Positions 14,163 through 20,670 are shown, numbered from the stretch's first letter. The stretch is DNA of 34,955 nt from Bacteroidales bacterium M6 (GCA_001689485.1 LUJQ01000080.1:1-34955); one strand, 5' to 3'. Notes: generated from the sequence alone by a model not told the origin. Program-made: numbers and translations.

Positions 14163-14417
14163 ATGAAAGAAATAAACGCCAATCTTATTGGCAAAAAGTT
14201 AGAAGAAAAGGGGTTCGCTCACGAATGCCCTATGTGCCACAAAAACTACCTCCGGGAACTTATTGATAAAAGCGTGGTTTTGCCGTCGTGTAGACCTATA
14301 ACTGTCGAAGGGAGGACACTTGGGCAGGTTGACGAACTTGAATGTGCCGTCATTCGTTGCCTGAACTGTGGGCATGTTGAGTTCTTTGATTTAGCGGCTC
14401 TGCTGATGCGAGAATAA
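14163..14417 (+). CDS. Second zinc-ribbon protein (84 aa)
   Basis: CPMCHK at about residue 21 and CLNCGH near residue 69 form a likely zinc site. The layout matches the protein at 12999-13256 (N-terminal helix, first CxxC, beta-rich middle with TLGQVDELECAVI, second CxxC, hydrophobic end). Sequence identity is low, so they may be distant paralogues. The gene has a canonical promoter and overlaps the end of the convergent gene 14350-14667 by 68 bases. Confidence 0.65.
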   Translation: MKEINANLIGKKLEEKGFAHECPMCHKNYLRELIDKSVVLPSCRPITVEGRTLGQVDELECAVIRCLNCGHVEFFDLAALLMRE

Positions 14418-14667
14418 GACCTCCCGACAAAGGTGTTTCGTCGCCATTGTATTTTCCCACCCTTGGGAAATGCCCTTTTGAATAGTAGGCGTTAACCACT
14501 TTTTCCACCTCTTGCGCTACCTCTGTAAGCCGGGCGACCTGATTCGCCTGGCTAAGGTTGTTGTACACTTGCCCGAATCTTTCTTCTTCGTCAGTCGGTC
14601 TGACGCAAGAATAGACAACTGCGCCTTGTTTGTCGTCTCGCTCTTCAACTAAAAGTATAAGTTTCAT
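14350..14667 (-). CDS. Small protein downstream of a tRNA-like gene (105 aa)
   Basis: The frame begins MKLILLVEERDDKQGAVVYS, a beta-strand-like start, followed by helices (QANQVARLTEVAQEVEKVVN) and a Gly-rich part. It starts 20 bases after the 3' end of the tRNA-like gene at 14687-14757. The ending, after about residue 83, is antisense to the zinc-ribbon gene and may be unconstrained. The short protein at 15162-15347 stands in the same position behind another tRNA-like gene. No family is recognised. Confidence 0.5.
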   Translation of the reverse strand: MKLILLVEERDDKQGAVVYSCVRPTDEEERFGQVYNNLSQANQVARLTEVAQEVEKVVNAYYSKGHFPRVGKYNGDETPLSGGLILASAEPLNQRTQHAHSSGNE

Positions 14668-14686
14668 AGTTCTTCAATTTAGTTAG

Positions 14687-14757
14687 GAACCACAGCCGGA
14701 GTCGAACCGGCGACGCATCTGTTTCGCAGACCGCTCTACCTACTGAGCTATGTGGCT
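14687..14757 (-). tRNA. tRNA-like gene with a 5-nt anticodon loop
   Basis: The acceptor stem pairs 14751-14757 with 14688-14694 (AGCCACA with TGTGGTT, one U-G). UA, the D arm GCTC-AGTAGGTA-GAGC, and a perfect T arm GCCGG-TTCGACT-CCGGC follow. The anticodon arm at 14717-14731 is 15 nt: GTCTG-CGAAA-CAGAT. This gives a 5-bp stem with a 5-nt loop. A 4-bp stem with loop GCGAAAC would place GAA (Phe) at 34-36 but would lack U33. The variable region is normal (GCGTC). No CCA is encoded. Confidence 0.75.
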
Positions 14758-14771
14758 TCCGTGAAAATCCG

Positions 14772-14779
14772 TATATTTG
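14772..14779 (+). promoter_or_regulatory. -7 element (TATATTTG) for the tail-anchored protein gene
   Basis: TATATTTG lies 28 bases before the start codon at 14807 and 15 bases beyond the 5' end of the divergent tRNA-like gene. The same short sequence, CCGTATATTTG, precedes the gene at 14163. No clear -33 TTTG is visible. Confidence 0.6.
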
Positions 14780-14806
14780 CATTTGAAACCTTAAAACATA
14801 CGGATT

Positions 14807-15199
14807 ATGAGTAAAGAATTATATCAGGATGCGATTAAAGCAATTGACATTCTGTTTGAAAAAGGCGTGCTGTGCGATGAAGATGGCGGTTCTCTTTTCG
14901 GAGAGGCACAATGGGAGAACCTTCGCCAATGGTTCAAGGTAAACGGCAAATATGCTGTATATGCTACGAATCAAGCATTGAATAAACAAGGCTTGTCTGA
15001 ACTTAAGGCCCTCCGATTGCGTTGTGAACAGGCTGTCAAACAAATAACCCAAGAGGAATATGACCGTGATTTGCGCAATCGTGAAAGCCTTGCGAATATT
15101 CGAGGGGTGAAAACTGCGAAGATTACCGCATGGGTAGCAATAGCCATTTCAACAGCCGCGCTTATAGTAGCGATATTAGAAGCGACAATATGGAAATGA
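14807..15199 (+). CDS. Tail-anchored helical membrane protein (130 aa)
   Basis: About 100 residues of charged helical sequence are followed by one C-terminal transmembrane helix (ITAWVAIAISTAALIVAIL) and a short tail (EATIWK). It would be anchored in the inner membrane with a cytoplasmic body. The gene has its own promoter. Its end overlaps by 38 bases the end of the convergent gene at 15162-15347, which encodes another C-terminally anchored protein. No family is recognised. Confidence 0.6.
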   Translation: MSKELYQDAIKAIDILFEKGVLCDEDGGSLFGEAQWENLRQWFKVNGKYAVYATNQALNKQGLSELKALRLRCEQAVKQITQEEYDRDLRNRESLANIRGVKTAKITAWVAIAISTAALIVAILEATIWK

Positions 15200-15347
15200 T
15201 TATCGCCACCAGGGACAGATAAAATGGAAGTGCTTCCCTTGCCTTGTAATGCCTGGCGTATTCTTTGTGCCATTCATCAAATTCGCCCTGGGATAATTCC
15301 CCGAATGGCTTTTGCGGCAATTTTGGTTTTTTGAACGGGTTTGTCAT
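15162..15347 (-). CDS. Small tail-anchored protein (61 aa)
   Basis: A basic, proline-rich start (MTNPFKKPKLPQKPFGEL) leads to an amphipathic segment and a final hydrophobic helix ending ISILSLLISLL. The gene starts 20 bases after the 3' end of the tRNA-like gene at 15367-15438, matching the layout at 14667/14687. It is convergent with the gene at 14807-15199. The function is unknown. Confidence 0.5.
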   Translation of the reverse strand: MTNPFKKPKLPQKPFGELSQGEFDEWHKEYARHYKAREALPFYLSLVAIIISILSLLISLL

Positions 15348-15366
15348 AACTATAAGTTTTAGTTAG

Positions 15367-15438
15367 CACCGCAGGAAGGACTCGAACCTCCGACAATACC
15401 GGGTTGCCCCGGGGTTCTACCAACTGAACTACTGCGAT
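15367..15438 (-). tRNA. tRNA-Trp-like gene with GCAA tetraloop instead of an anticodon loop
   Basis: The acceptor stem pairs 15432-15438 with 15368-15374 (ATCGCAG with CTGCGGT, one wobble). UA follows, then the D arm GTTC-AGTTGGTA-GAAC and the T arm GGAGG-TTCGAGT-CCTTC. The overall sequence resembles tRNA-Trp, whose anticodon arm is typically CCGGT-CTCCAAA-ACCGG. Here the arm is CCGGG-GCAA-CCCGG (15399-15412). The stem is kept and the 7-nt loop with its CCA anticodon is replaced by a GNRA tetraloop. The molecule cannot read a codon in the normal way. No CCA is encoded. Confidence 0.78.
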
Positions 15439-15462
15439 TCCCATTGCAAAATTTAGATTCGA

Positions 15463-15521
15463 CACCCCGAGGCAATGACAGGGGTGATTTATGTTGTCGA
15501 GACTTCCGCTTTCGCGGCTCG
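15463..15521 (-). ncRNA. Two hairpins upstream of the Trp-like gene
   Basis: The gap 15439-15624 holds no gene. On the - strand it contains a hairpin pairing 15518-15521 and 15514-15517 with 15498-15501 and 15506-15509, capped by GAAA (CCGC-GAAA-GCGG with a 4-nt bulge). A second hairpin pairs 15481-15486 with 15463-15468 (CACCCC with GGGGTG). They could be part of a precursor leader for the tRNA-like gene. Confidence 0.4.
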
Positions 15522-15599
15522 TCATTGTTAATCGTTATTCACTTCAAATGTATGGGCTTTCCATACAAGTCCGCGATGTCAATGTGCGATTTTGAAGTT

Positions 15600-15618
15600 G
15601 CAGACTCTCAGCGTCTGC
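15600..15618 (-). terminator. Hairpin after the 83-aa gene
   Basis: A 6-bp stem, GCAGAC/GTCTGC (15613-15618 with 15600-15605), closes a 7-nt loop a few bases after the stop codon of the gene at 15625-15876. There is no U tract, so it may be a weak or factor-dependent terminator, or a processing site. Confidence 0.35.
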
Positions 15619-15624
15619 GGGCTG

Positions 15625-15876
15625 TTAGAGTTTCATGTTCCTTATCACGTCGCCCCCGTTGCAGTACCATTTGCCGTTCTGCTTGCCGGAGGCTTTCTTC
15701 TCGACCCTTACCAATCCTCGCTCTATCAGCTTGCCGAGCTTGCCGCGCCCTCCTACGAGTTTTGCGGCAGTGGTCTTGCTGAACACGATTTTGTGCCGGT
15801 TGAGCATTAGCGGTATAGCTTCAAGTCGATATTCGGGGGATTGGGGGTCTATGCTGTTGGAGAGAGCTGCTTTCAT
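15625..15876 (-). CDS. Small HTH-like protein (83 aa)
   Basis: The central part, VFSKTTAAKLVGGRGKLGKLIERGLVRVEKK, has the spacing of a winged helix or HTH, with a basic recognition-helix region, followed by a short beta hairpin (NGKWYCNGGDVI). It probably binds DNA. Its start overlaps the stop codon of the upstream DUF4177-like gene (TAATG), so the two are translationally coupled. The specific role is not recognised. Confidence 0.55.
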   Translation of the reverse strand: MKAALSNSIDPQSPEYRLEAIPLMLNRHKIVFSKTTAAKLVGGRGKLGKLIERGLVRVEKKASGKQNGKWYCNGGDVIRNMKL

Positions 15877-16028
15877 TATCGTTTCTCCCTTTTGAGGTAG
15901 ACCACAATCTTATCTTCGTGAGGCACTACCGCAAACGCTTCCCAACCCTGTTTTCCGAGTTCGTCAAGCATCTGGTCTGTTCCATCGCCATGATTACCCC
16001 AAAACGAGTAGTATTCAAACTTTTTCAT
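15876..16028 (-). CDS. DUF4177-like small protein (50 aa)
   Basis: The sequence reads MKKFEYYSFWGNHGDG, then LDELGKQGWEAFAVV and IVVYLKREKR. This is the compact pattern of DUF4177-type proteins (aromatic start, LxELGxxGWE core, YLKR end). The function of the family is unknown. Start and stop overlap those of both neighbours, so it sits firmly in the leftward operon. Confidence 0.65.
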   Translation of the reverse strand: MKKFEYYSFWGNHGDGTDQMLDELGKQGWEAFAVVPHEDKIVVYLKREKR

Positions 16029-16134
16029 TGTCTTTTCTCCTGTGTTTACGTTTTACTAACTCATAGACTACAAAGGTGTAAATCATGCCTACGCAAGCTC
16101 CGAGGCAGAAGGTGGCGATGTAAGTCCAAGTCAT
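16015..16134 (-). CDS. Very small membrane protein (39 aa)
   Basis: One transmembrane helix (WTYIATFCLGACVGMIYTFV) is followed by a strongly basic tail (ELVKRKHRRKDNEKV), so the helix would be anchored with the tail inside the cell. It overlaps both neighbouring genes by a few bases, which supports coding status despite its size. No function is recognised. Confidence 0.5.
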   Translation of the reverse strand: MTWTYIATFCLGACVGMIYTFVVYELVKRKHRRKDNEKV

Positions 16135-16430
16135 AGCGTTATTCCTTTCTCCGCAAGGGAGGCTTCGAGGGCTAAGACGCGCTCACCTAATTCGTGGAGG
16201 AACTGGTCTCTGCTGATTTCGGGGGCAGGATTGGCCTCAATCCATTCTCTCACGAATAGAGGGGTCGGTTCGAGTTTGAGGGTGCCGTCGTTACCGTAAA
16301 CGGCGATTTTTGTACCATTGCAATACACTCCCTTGATACTGCGGTTCATTTTTTCCAGCACCATGCGGCGGATTGCGTCATCCCAGTCTCCGCGCCAGAA
16401 GTAGTTTTCTTTTTCTTTCATTGACTTCAC
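16131..16430 (-). CDS. Small early protein (99 aa)
   Basis: This charged, soluble protein begins MKSMKEKENYFWRGDWDDAI. It has a beta-rich middle (GVYCNGTKIAVYGNDGTLKL) and a helical end with a leucine-rich pattern (FLHELGERVLALEASLAE). The true start may be the second Met. It overlaps the antirepressor gene by four bases, so it is co-expressed with it. No family is recognised. Confidence 0.5.
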   Translation of the reverse strand: MKSMKEKENYFWRGDWDDAIRRMVLEKMNRSIKGVYCNGTKIAVYGNDGTLKLEPTPLFVREWIEANPAPEISRDQFLHELGERVLALEASLAEKGITL

Positions 16431-17188
16431 CTCTCAATTAGCGGTAAAACATTGTTCTTTTTCAGTATCTCGTATAGGAACAAGCGTCCCTTTTGCAGCC
16501 ATTTCGTCACCATCACAACCTTGCCAGTTGTGGAGTTTTCGGGAATGAACGTGTCTGAATGAACGTAGCCCATAGTGTTGTGAGGGGCGTAGAGAATCCA
16601 CTGACCACCTACCTTGCGCTGGATTTTCAGACTTGCAAGGAGTTTGTTGAATTTGCTCGCACTCATACCATAGTCCTGTGCAATCTGAGTGGTGGTAACA
16701 GTATTCTTGCTGTTGAGAATTTGGTCAAGGTAGCTTGTGCGCTCGTGCAGTTCGGCAATAGCCCTGTCTTTTTCGGCAATCTGCTCACCCTGCGCCAAGA
16801 GAAGTTTCTGCTGTTCCTCGATTTGCTCCTGCTGTGCGGCTGCAAGCAAAAGAGCCTCACGAAACGATGTCGGAACTTGATACTGATTGGCGTTTGCGGT
16901 TTCAAGTTCAATCCAACGGTTGATAATCTTTTCACGCAGGACTGCATTGTAACCGCTTGCGAGGATAAGACAGCCAGTCTTGGTGAGTTGGTAGCAGGGT
17001 TCTTGTTTGGAGCCGCCATTAGGCAATTCTCTGACAGTGTACGACAATCCAAAGTTGGACTCTTGTACGCCTTGCTCCAAAAGGCTTCTTATGTCACGCA
17101 TAACGTGTGCGTGTCGCTTCCCCGTCAGCTCGGCTATCTGCAAGCTGCTCATCGTCTGCGATTGGGTTATGGTGGTAAGTTCGTTCAT
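16427..17188 (-). CDS. Rha/KilA-C type phage antirepressor
   Basis: Residues 10-110 resemble Rha/pRha regulatory proteins (MSSLQIAELTGKRHAHVMRDIRSLL and CYQLTKTGCLILASGYN). A coiled coil rich in Gln/Glu follows at about 115-150. From residue 155 there is an HTH (TTTQIAQDYGMSASKFNKLLA) and a KilA-C-like end (GYVHSDTFIP...VVMVTKWLQKGRLFLYEIL). Such proteins bind DNA or repressor proteins to favour lytic growth. The gene lies on the leftward transcript starting at the face-to-face promoters near 17.5 kb, opposite the repressor candidates. Confidence 0.85.
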   Translation of the reverse strand: MNELTTITQSQTMSSLQIAELTGKRHAHVMRDIRSLLEQGVQESNFGLSYTVRELPNGGSKQEPCYQLTKTGCLILASGYNAVLREKIINRWIELETANANQYQVPTSFREALLLAAAQQEQIEEQQKLLLAQGEQIAEKDRAIAELHERTSYLDQILNSKNTVTTTQIAQDYGMSASKFNKLLASLKIQRKVGGQWILYAPHNTMGYVHSDTFIPENSTTGKVVMVTKWLQKGRLFLYEILKKNNVLPLIER

Positions 17189-17200
17189 CGTCGCAAAGTT

Positions 17201-17437
17201 TTACTTGGTTAATGTTATTGTCACCGTCATATCCACCGCAGAGGAAGTGATGTCGTATTTGAAGCCGTCCGTTCTGTTATGGTCTTTGCGGACGTTGTAG
17301 GCGATGCGTTCAGCCGTTTTCCATGCCGCCGCATCGGGAGCGCAGTATGCGGTCAGCTTCTCATCGTGCCGCATATCCCTGGCTCTCTGCTGAGTCAGCT
17401 TCTCGTCTTCAAGGACTCGTTCTAATACTAATCTCAT
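17201..17437 (-). CDS. Small first gene of the leftward early operon (78 aa)
   Basis: The protein is basic and helical at first (MRLVLERVLEDEKLTQQRAR), followed by a beta-rich end (YDITSSAVDMTVTITLTK). It is the first gene after the leftward promoter at 17578-17609, in the position of Cro-like or other immediate-early proteins, but shows no clear HTH. It ends 12 bases before the antirepressor gene. Function unknown. Confidence 0.5.
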   Translation of the reverse strand: MRLVLERVLEDEKLTQQRARDMRHDEKLTAYCAPDAAAWKTAERIAYNVRKDHNRTDGFKYDITSSAVDMTVTITLTK

Positions 17438-17464
17438 TTGTTTTCTGAAAATTCATTCGTTAAA

Positions 17465-17496
17465 TTTGGAAAATAGCAAGGGAACGGTTATCTTTG
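17465..17496 (+). promoter_or_regulatory. Rightward promoter of the regulatory region
   Basis: TTTG at 17465-17468 and TATCTTTG at 17489-17496 are exactly 20 bp apart. The transcript would run into the HTH gene at 17647 with a leader of about 145 nt. It faces the leftward promoter at 17578-17609. Confidence 0.8.
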
Positions 17497-17577
17497 CGAT
17501 TGAAAACTATGTAGGTTGCGAAGTATCGCCGCCCCCTTTGCTATTGTCTTTTCGGTGTCATTCGCTGAACGACAATG

Positions 17578-17609
17578 CAAAGTTATACTTTAGTTTCGTA
17601 CTAAACAAA
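17578..17609 (-). promoter_or_regulatory. Leftward promoter of the regulatory region
   Basis: On the - strand TTTG (17606-17609) and TAACTTTG (17578-17585) are exactly 20 bp apart. The spacer holds a short inverted repeat around TTTAGTTTCGTACTAAA, a possible repressor operator. The transcript would run to the genes from 17437 leftward and overlap the opposing leader by about 70 nt. Confidence 0.8.
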
Positions 17610-17646
17610 TTTTTCGCCAATAAAATTATACAAAAATTTAGCCGCT

Positions 17647-18042
17647 ATGGCTAACTTGCAGAAAATAAAAGACTTATCCAAGGCAAAAGGCATTCCATTA
17701 AAAACTATTGCTGAACAAGTCGGCATTAGCGAACAAGGTATCCACAAGATGATTCGCGAGGAAACCATGTCTGCGGTCATCTTGGAACAGATAGCTTGCA
17801 TACTCAAAGTGAATATCTGCGTGTTCTTTAATCGGGAGTGTGTATGCGAACATTATGAGCAATATAACGCAACCGCTGAACGTGCGATAGCAGCTAAACA
17901 TATTGGCAAGGTTGACCAACGCAATATCCTACCGAAAGCAGGGAAAGGCGGTCAAGAAGATTTAGAAGCGAAAGTAATGCGACTTCAAGATGAATTGCTC
18001 GAAGCTAAAAACAAAATCATCGAACTGTTGGAGAAGAAATGA
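17647..18042 (+). CDS. XRE-type HTH regulator, repressor candidate
   Basis: Residues 5-60 form a lambda-repressor-like HTH (LSKAKGIPLKTIAEQVGISE, then GIHKMIREETM). A short cysteine-containing linker follows. The C-terminal 30 residues are a coiled coil (LEAKVMRLQDELLEAKNKII) likely used for dimerisation. No S24 cleavage domain is present. It is the first gene after the rightward promoter and overlaps the following membrane-protein gene by four bases (ATGA). Placement opposite the antirepressor operon suggests control of lysogeny. Confidence 0.8.
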   Translation: MANLQKIKDLSKAKGIPLKTIAEQVGISEQGIHKMIREETMSAVILEQIACILKVNICVFFNRECVCEHYEQYNATAERAIAAKHIGKVDQRNILPKAGKGGQEDLEAKVMRLQDELLEAKNKIIELLEKK

Positions 18043-18704
18043 AGCGTGAATCTACAAGCATATTAGACTATCTAAAGGCTATTGCGTGGGTTGTTGTTCC
18101 TTTCTGCCTGTTAGGGTCGTTACATTATTTGTTTGTCTTTTTCCCTCGTACTGTGTATGAGAAAGACAACCACATACTTTTCAACCATCTTGGATTCGAC
18201 TATTTTGGAATAGTTGTCGGATTCTTTACGCTACTAATCACCTTTTTGGTGGGATGGCAAATTTTTTCCACAATTAAAGCAAAAGAAGAATTGCGTGAAA
18301 TGCAGAGAGAATATAAGGTAAAATTTGAAGAGCAAATGAAAAAGTTGGAATCTAAAATTGACAATATATCCCATCAGCAAAACGTGACAAATGATGAGGT
18401 TAAAGAAATGACTGGTATGAATAAGGTATATGAGCGATTTTCAGAAGAATTTGGCAAGATTAACAATGAAATAGCCATAAGGTGTACCAATCTTTACAAA
18501 TGGCTATGGTCAATTTTGGATGAAAACAAAACTGTCACCGACATTCTCAATGAGTTTGCCGAAATGAAAAAGACTAAACCATCAAAGGTTTCGTATCTTG
18601 ATGGCGAGGAGGCTACTGAGAAAGAAGTTATCACTCTTTACGAAAAAGTTCGTCCAATAAAACTTGCCGCAATACAAGCCAATAAAGACTTTCCAACACC
18701 CTAA
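18039..18704 (+). CDS. Membrane-anchored coiled-coil protein (221 aa)
   Basis: Two transmembrane helices (about residues 14-36 and 55-80) end in the motif LITFLVGWQIFSTI. A cytoplasmic coiled coil (KAKEELREMQREYKVKFEEQ and onward) and a helical C-terminal domain follow. The same two-helix, WQ(I/L)F-ending anchor is present in the protein at 22032-23009. Translational coupling to the HTH regulator implies expression in the lysogen. That would suit superinfection exclusion or defence, but no effector domain is recognised. Confidence 0.6.
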   Translation: MKRESTSILDYLKAIAWVVVPFCLLGSLHYLFVFFPRTVYEKDNHILFNHLGFDYFGIVVGFFTLLITFLVGWQIFSTIKAKEELREMQREYKVKFEEQMKKLESKIDNISHQQNVTNDEVKEMTGMNKVYERFSEEFGKINNEIAIRCTNLYKWLWSILDENKTVTDILNEFAEMKKTKPSKVSYLDGEEATEKEVITLYEKVRPIKLAAIQANKDFPTP

Positions 18705-18709
18705 CCCCA

Positions 18710-19066
18710 ATGGAACTGAAAGAAAATAACACCACCCCCATCCAACGCCTCCGGGAGTTTGTCAAGTGGGCGCAGGGGCAGGGATTGTGCAAGAGTGAGT
18801 ACGACTTCGAGCGGATATGCAGCCTCTCGCCGAAGTACATATCCAACAACATGCACACCGGCAAGGGCAATATCGGCACTGAAATGCTCGGACGCATCAT
18901 CAAGGCGTTCCCGCAGCTCAGCCTCGCTTGGATATGCACCGGCGAGGGGGCGATGACCATGCAGGGAGGCAGCGACCTCAACGCCGACTACAAGCAGGCA
19001 TACGAGGGAGCGATGATGCAGGTGGAGGCACTGAACAGGATTATCAAGCAACTAAACTCTAAATAA
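18710..19066 (+). CDS. CI-like HTH repressor of the Bacteroides phage type
   Basis: The N-terminal region carries an HTH (YDFERICSLSPKYISNNMHTG) and the signature ending AFPQLSLAWICTGEGAM. This matches the 'PEL-x-LDWLLTGEG' segment of phage CI-type repressor N-terminal domains. The C-terminal part (YKQAYEGAMMQVEALNRIIKQL) is a helix probably used for oligomerisation. No peptidase S24 domain is present. The gene starts five bases after its upstream neighbour and ends before a bidirectional terminator. Confidence 0.75.
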   Translation: MELKENNTTPIQRLREFVKWAQGQGLCKSEYDFERICSLSPKYISNNMHTGKGNIGTEMLGRIIKAFPQLSLAWICTGEGAMTMQGGSDLNADYKQAYEGAMMQVEALNRIIKQLNSK

Positions 19067-19104
19067 AACAACCGCCCTTCGGATTTCTCCAGAGGACGGT
19101 TGTT
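19067..19104. terminator. Bidirectional terminator between convergent operons
   Basis: AACAACCG at 19067-19074 pairs with CGGTTGTT at 19097-19104, and the stem is extended by two more GC pairs past one mismatch. It lies between the stop codons of the repressor gene (19066) and the leftward gene (19108). On the - strand it is followed by UUUUAUU. Confidence 0.75.
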
Positions 19105-19107
19105 GTT

Positions 19108-19266
19108 TCAGTTCTTGCCAATTACCGATTTGGCAAGTTCGGCACAGGCGGTCAGCACAAACTGCGCCCACACGATAGTGTCACGGTTCTTTTCGGTACG
19201 GATGCTTTCGAGGTCGAGAATCGCCGTGGTGATGTCGGCAGCGAGGGTGGCAGGGATGTCGTTCAT
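19108..19266 (-). CDS. Small early protein (52 aa)
   Basis: This helical protein begins MNDIPATLAADITTAILDLE. It starts with an ATGA overlap with the upstream 69-aa gene and ends at the terminator at 19067-19104. It is thus the last gene of the leftward operon that begins near 20.67 kb. Close packing and a plausible start support coding. No function is recognised. Confidence 0.5.
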   Translation of the reverse strand: MNDIPATLAADITTAILDLESIRTEKNRDTIVWAQFVLTACAELAKSVIGKN

Positions 19267-19472
19267 TGTTCAACCTCCTTTATAGTGTCAAAAAACTCAT
19301 AGCACCACATAAGGTCGCATTGGATTTTCGCCATGCAGTCGGTGTCCTTGTCGTGTACAGCCACAGCAATGTTGCCGATAGCCTCAAGCATCGTTTTCTT
19401 GATGGTTGCCAAGTCCCATACACCGTTCATACGCTTGGCGAAGATTGAGAAGTCGTACACGGTCTTTTTCAC
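19263..19472 (-). CDS. Small early protein (69 aa)
   Basis: The protein begins MKKTVYDFSIFAKRMNGVWD and is helical with two cysteines near CDLMWCYEFF. It overlaps both neighbours by four bases, so it is translated as part of the leftward operon. No membrane helix or motif is recognised. Confidence 0.5.
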   Translation of the reverse strand: MKKTVYDFSIFAKRMNGVWDLATIKKTMLEAIGNIAVAVHDKDTDCMAKIQCDLMWCYEFFDTIKEVEQ

Positions 19473-19678
19473 TGCGCCCCTCCTTTCCGTCGTTTGGTTT
19501 TACTCTTGTCCAAGTCATCGGCTATTATTGTGGCAGCCGCGATGAACCCTACGATTGCGTACAGGACACCCCATATCCAACCGCAAACTTTTACCACGGC
19601 GACTATAGAACCGATATAGACTGCGAGTACAAGCATCACCCAGAATATGTTTATAGCATAGATGTATTTGGTTTTCAT
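19469..19678 (-). CDS. Small two-helix membrane protein (69 aa)
   Basis: I start this at MKTKYIYAINIF (ATG at 19678), because the longer in-frame extension upstream is antisense-like and lies wholly within the neighbouring gene. Two hydrophobic helices follow (VMLVLAVYIGSIVAVVKV and LYAIVGFIAAATII), then a basic tail (KSKTKRRKGGAQ). The overlap with both neighbours is four bases. Role unknown. Confidence 0.55.
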   Translation of the reverse strand: MKTKYIYAINIFWVMLVLAVYIGSIVAVVKVCGWIWGVLYAIVGFIAAATIIADDLDKSKTKRRKGGAQ

Positions 19679-20052
19679 CTCACCCCTCCTTCCTCCGCGA
19701 GTGACGCAACACTCACGAGCCGGAACATAGACTCCGTTGTGTTGCTGAAAATGTTGTTGATGTTGGCGAACATCGAGCGAGGAGAGGTGAGCTGGAGCGA
19801 CTTCTGACACTCCATGATGTTACCGTAGCAATCCCACACGCCACGGATTTTCACGCCACGGACTACCATTGTGCCGCTAACACCGAGGACGGTTGTCTTT
19901 GTTGCGTCACGAAGTATTCTGTCGATTTTCACGGGGCATCCGCAGACGGTGTGATACGACTTGTCGCCGAGTATTGAGTTGTAGTCGAACTCCTGCATCC
20001 CGATTTCGGGAAAGAGCATGAATGTGGTTGGGGTTTCGTTATTTTGAGCCAT
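19675..20052 (-). CDS. Early protein of unknown function (125 aa)
   Basis: A beta-rich soluble protein with cysteines in HTVCGCPVKI and WDCYGNIMEC. The overall look (SGTMVVRGVKIRGVWD) suggests a small beta barrel, but no family is recognised. It overlaps the membrane-protein genes on either side, by four bases downstream and 14 bases upstream. Confidence 0.5.
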   Translation of the reverse strand: MAQNNETPTTFMLFPEIGMQEFDYNSILGDKSYHTVCGCPVKIDRILRDATKTTVLGVSGTMVVRGVKIRGVWDCYGNIMECQKSLQLTSPRSMFANINNIFSNTTESMFRLVSVASLAEEGGVR

Positions 20053-20470
20053 TTTGTTTTCCGAATTTGAAAGTTTGTTTGAATGAGGGTTTGGATTTGC
20101 CGATATAGCGTCGGTCGAGGAACAGGGTTAGAAAGGCATAGCCTCTCGCCCATAAGTCAAGGACTGACCAATAAAAAGCTCCGCTTACGGCGATTGCCAA
20201 CGGCGTGGCAATCACGGCAGGCCAACAGCTATCTACCTTACGAGCCCAGCATACTGCAATTACGGCGATTGATGCTGTTATTACGAGGAACGACAGTATG
20301 AACACCCCAGCATACTTCTCGTCAATATTGCGCCTTGTGATTTTCAGAAACTCCGCATAGGTGTAAGCTCGGCGCAGTTCCGTGACCTCGGTTTGTTTTC
20401 CATACCACTCTCTTTTCGGTGGCGGCTCAATGCGGCTGTCACCCGACAGCCAGGTTTCTTTTTCTTTCAT
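20039..20470 (-). CDS. Membrane protein controlled by a structured leader (143 aa)
   Basis: The N-terminal 55 residues are charged (MKEKETWLSGDSRIEPPPKR). Two transmembrane helices follow, at about 56-75 (VFILSFLVITASIAVIAVCW) and 83-103, then a basic C-terminal region. It is the first gene of the leftward operon driven by the promoter at 20671-20702. Its start codon directly follows CGCTTTACA, which takes part in alternative pairings of the leader. No function is recognised. Confidence 0.55.
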   Translation of the reverse strand: MKEKETWLSGDSRIEPPPKREWYGKQTEVTELRRAYTYAEFLKITRRNIDEKYAGVFILSFLVITASIAVIAVCWARKVDSCWPAVIATPLAIAVSGAFYWSVLDLWARGYAFLTLFLDRRYIGKSKPSFKQTFKFGKQNGSK

Positions 20471-20670
20471 TGTAAAGCGTTTTATGAAAGATTATAGGCA
20501 ATAGAAAAACGGCATTGCCTTTCCCGTCGCTTTACACCAAATAGGCAGTGAACGCATTAACGTTTCACACGGGGGTACAATGCCGCATATGCGGTTCGTT
20601 AGGGTATAAAAACACCGCCAACGGATTATGTGAGCGGTTTAACTGACCGCCTATTTGATGTAAAGCGGTG
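20471..20670 (-). ncRNA. Structured 5' leader with two competing helices, candidate RNA switch
   Basis: In the - strand transcript, 20646-20667 pairs with 20528-20549 as a continuous 22-bp helix with two G-U wobbles. It encloses a 96-nt domain with a CCGCATATGCGG hairpin. The 5' end, CGCTTTACA, recurs at 20471-20479 directly before the start codon. The second strand of the long helix (TGTAAAGCG) can pair with either copy. CGGCATTG (20578-20585) can also pair with CAATGCCG (20510-20517), which is followed by UUUUU. That 3' strand overlaps a local hairpin (20514-20520 with 20496-20502). These options suggest control of translation or termination. Confidence 0.6.

Noticed and set aside
15277..15525. 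An 82-aa - strand frame
   Set aside because: The segment VVQLVEPRGN...EVRVLP is a translation of the tRNA-Trp-like gene in sense, a common false protein.
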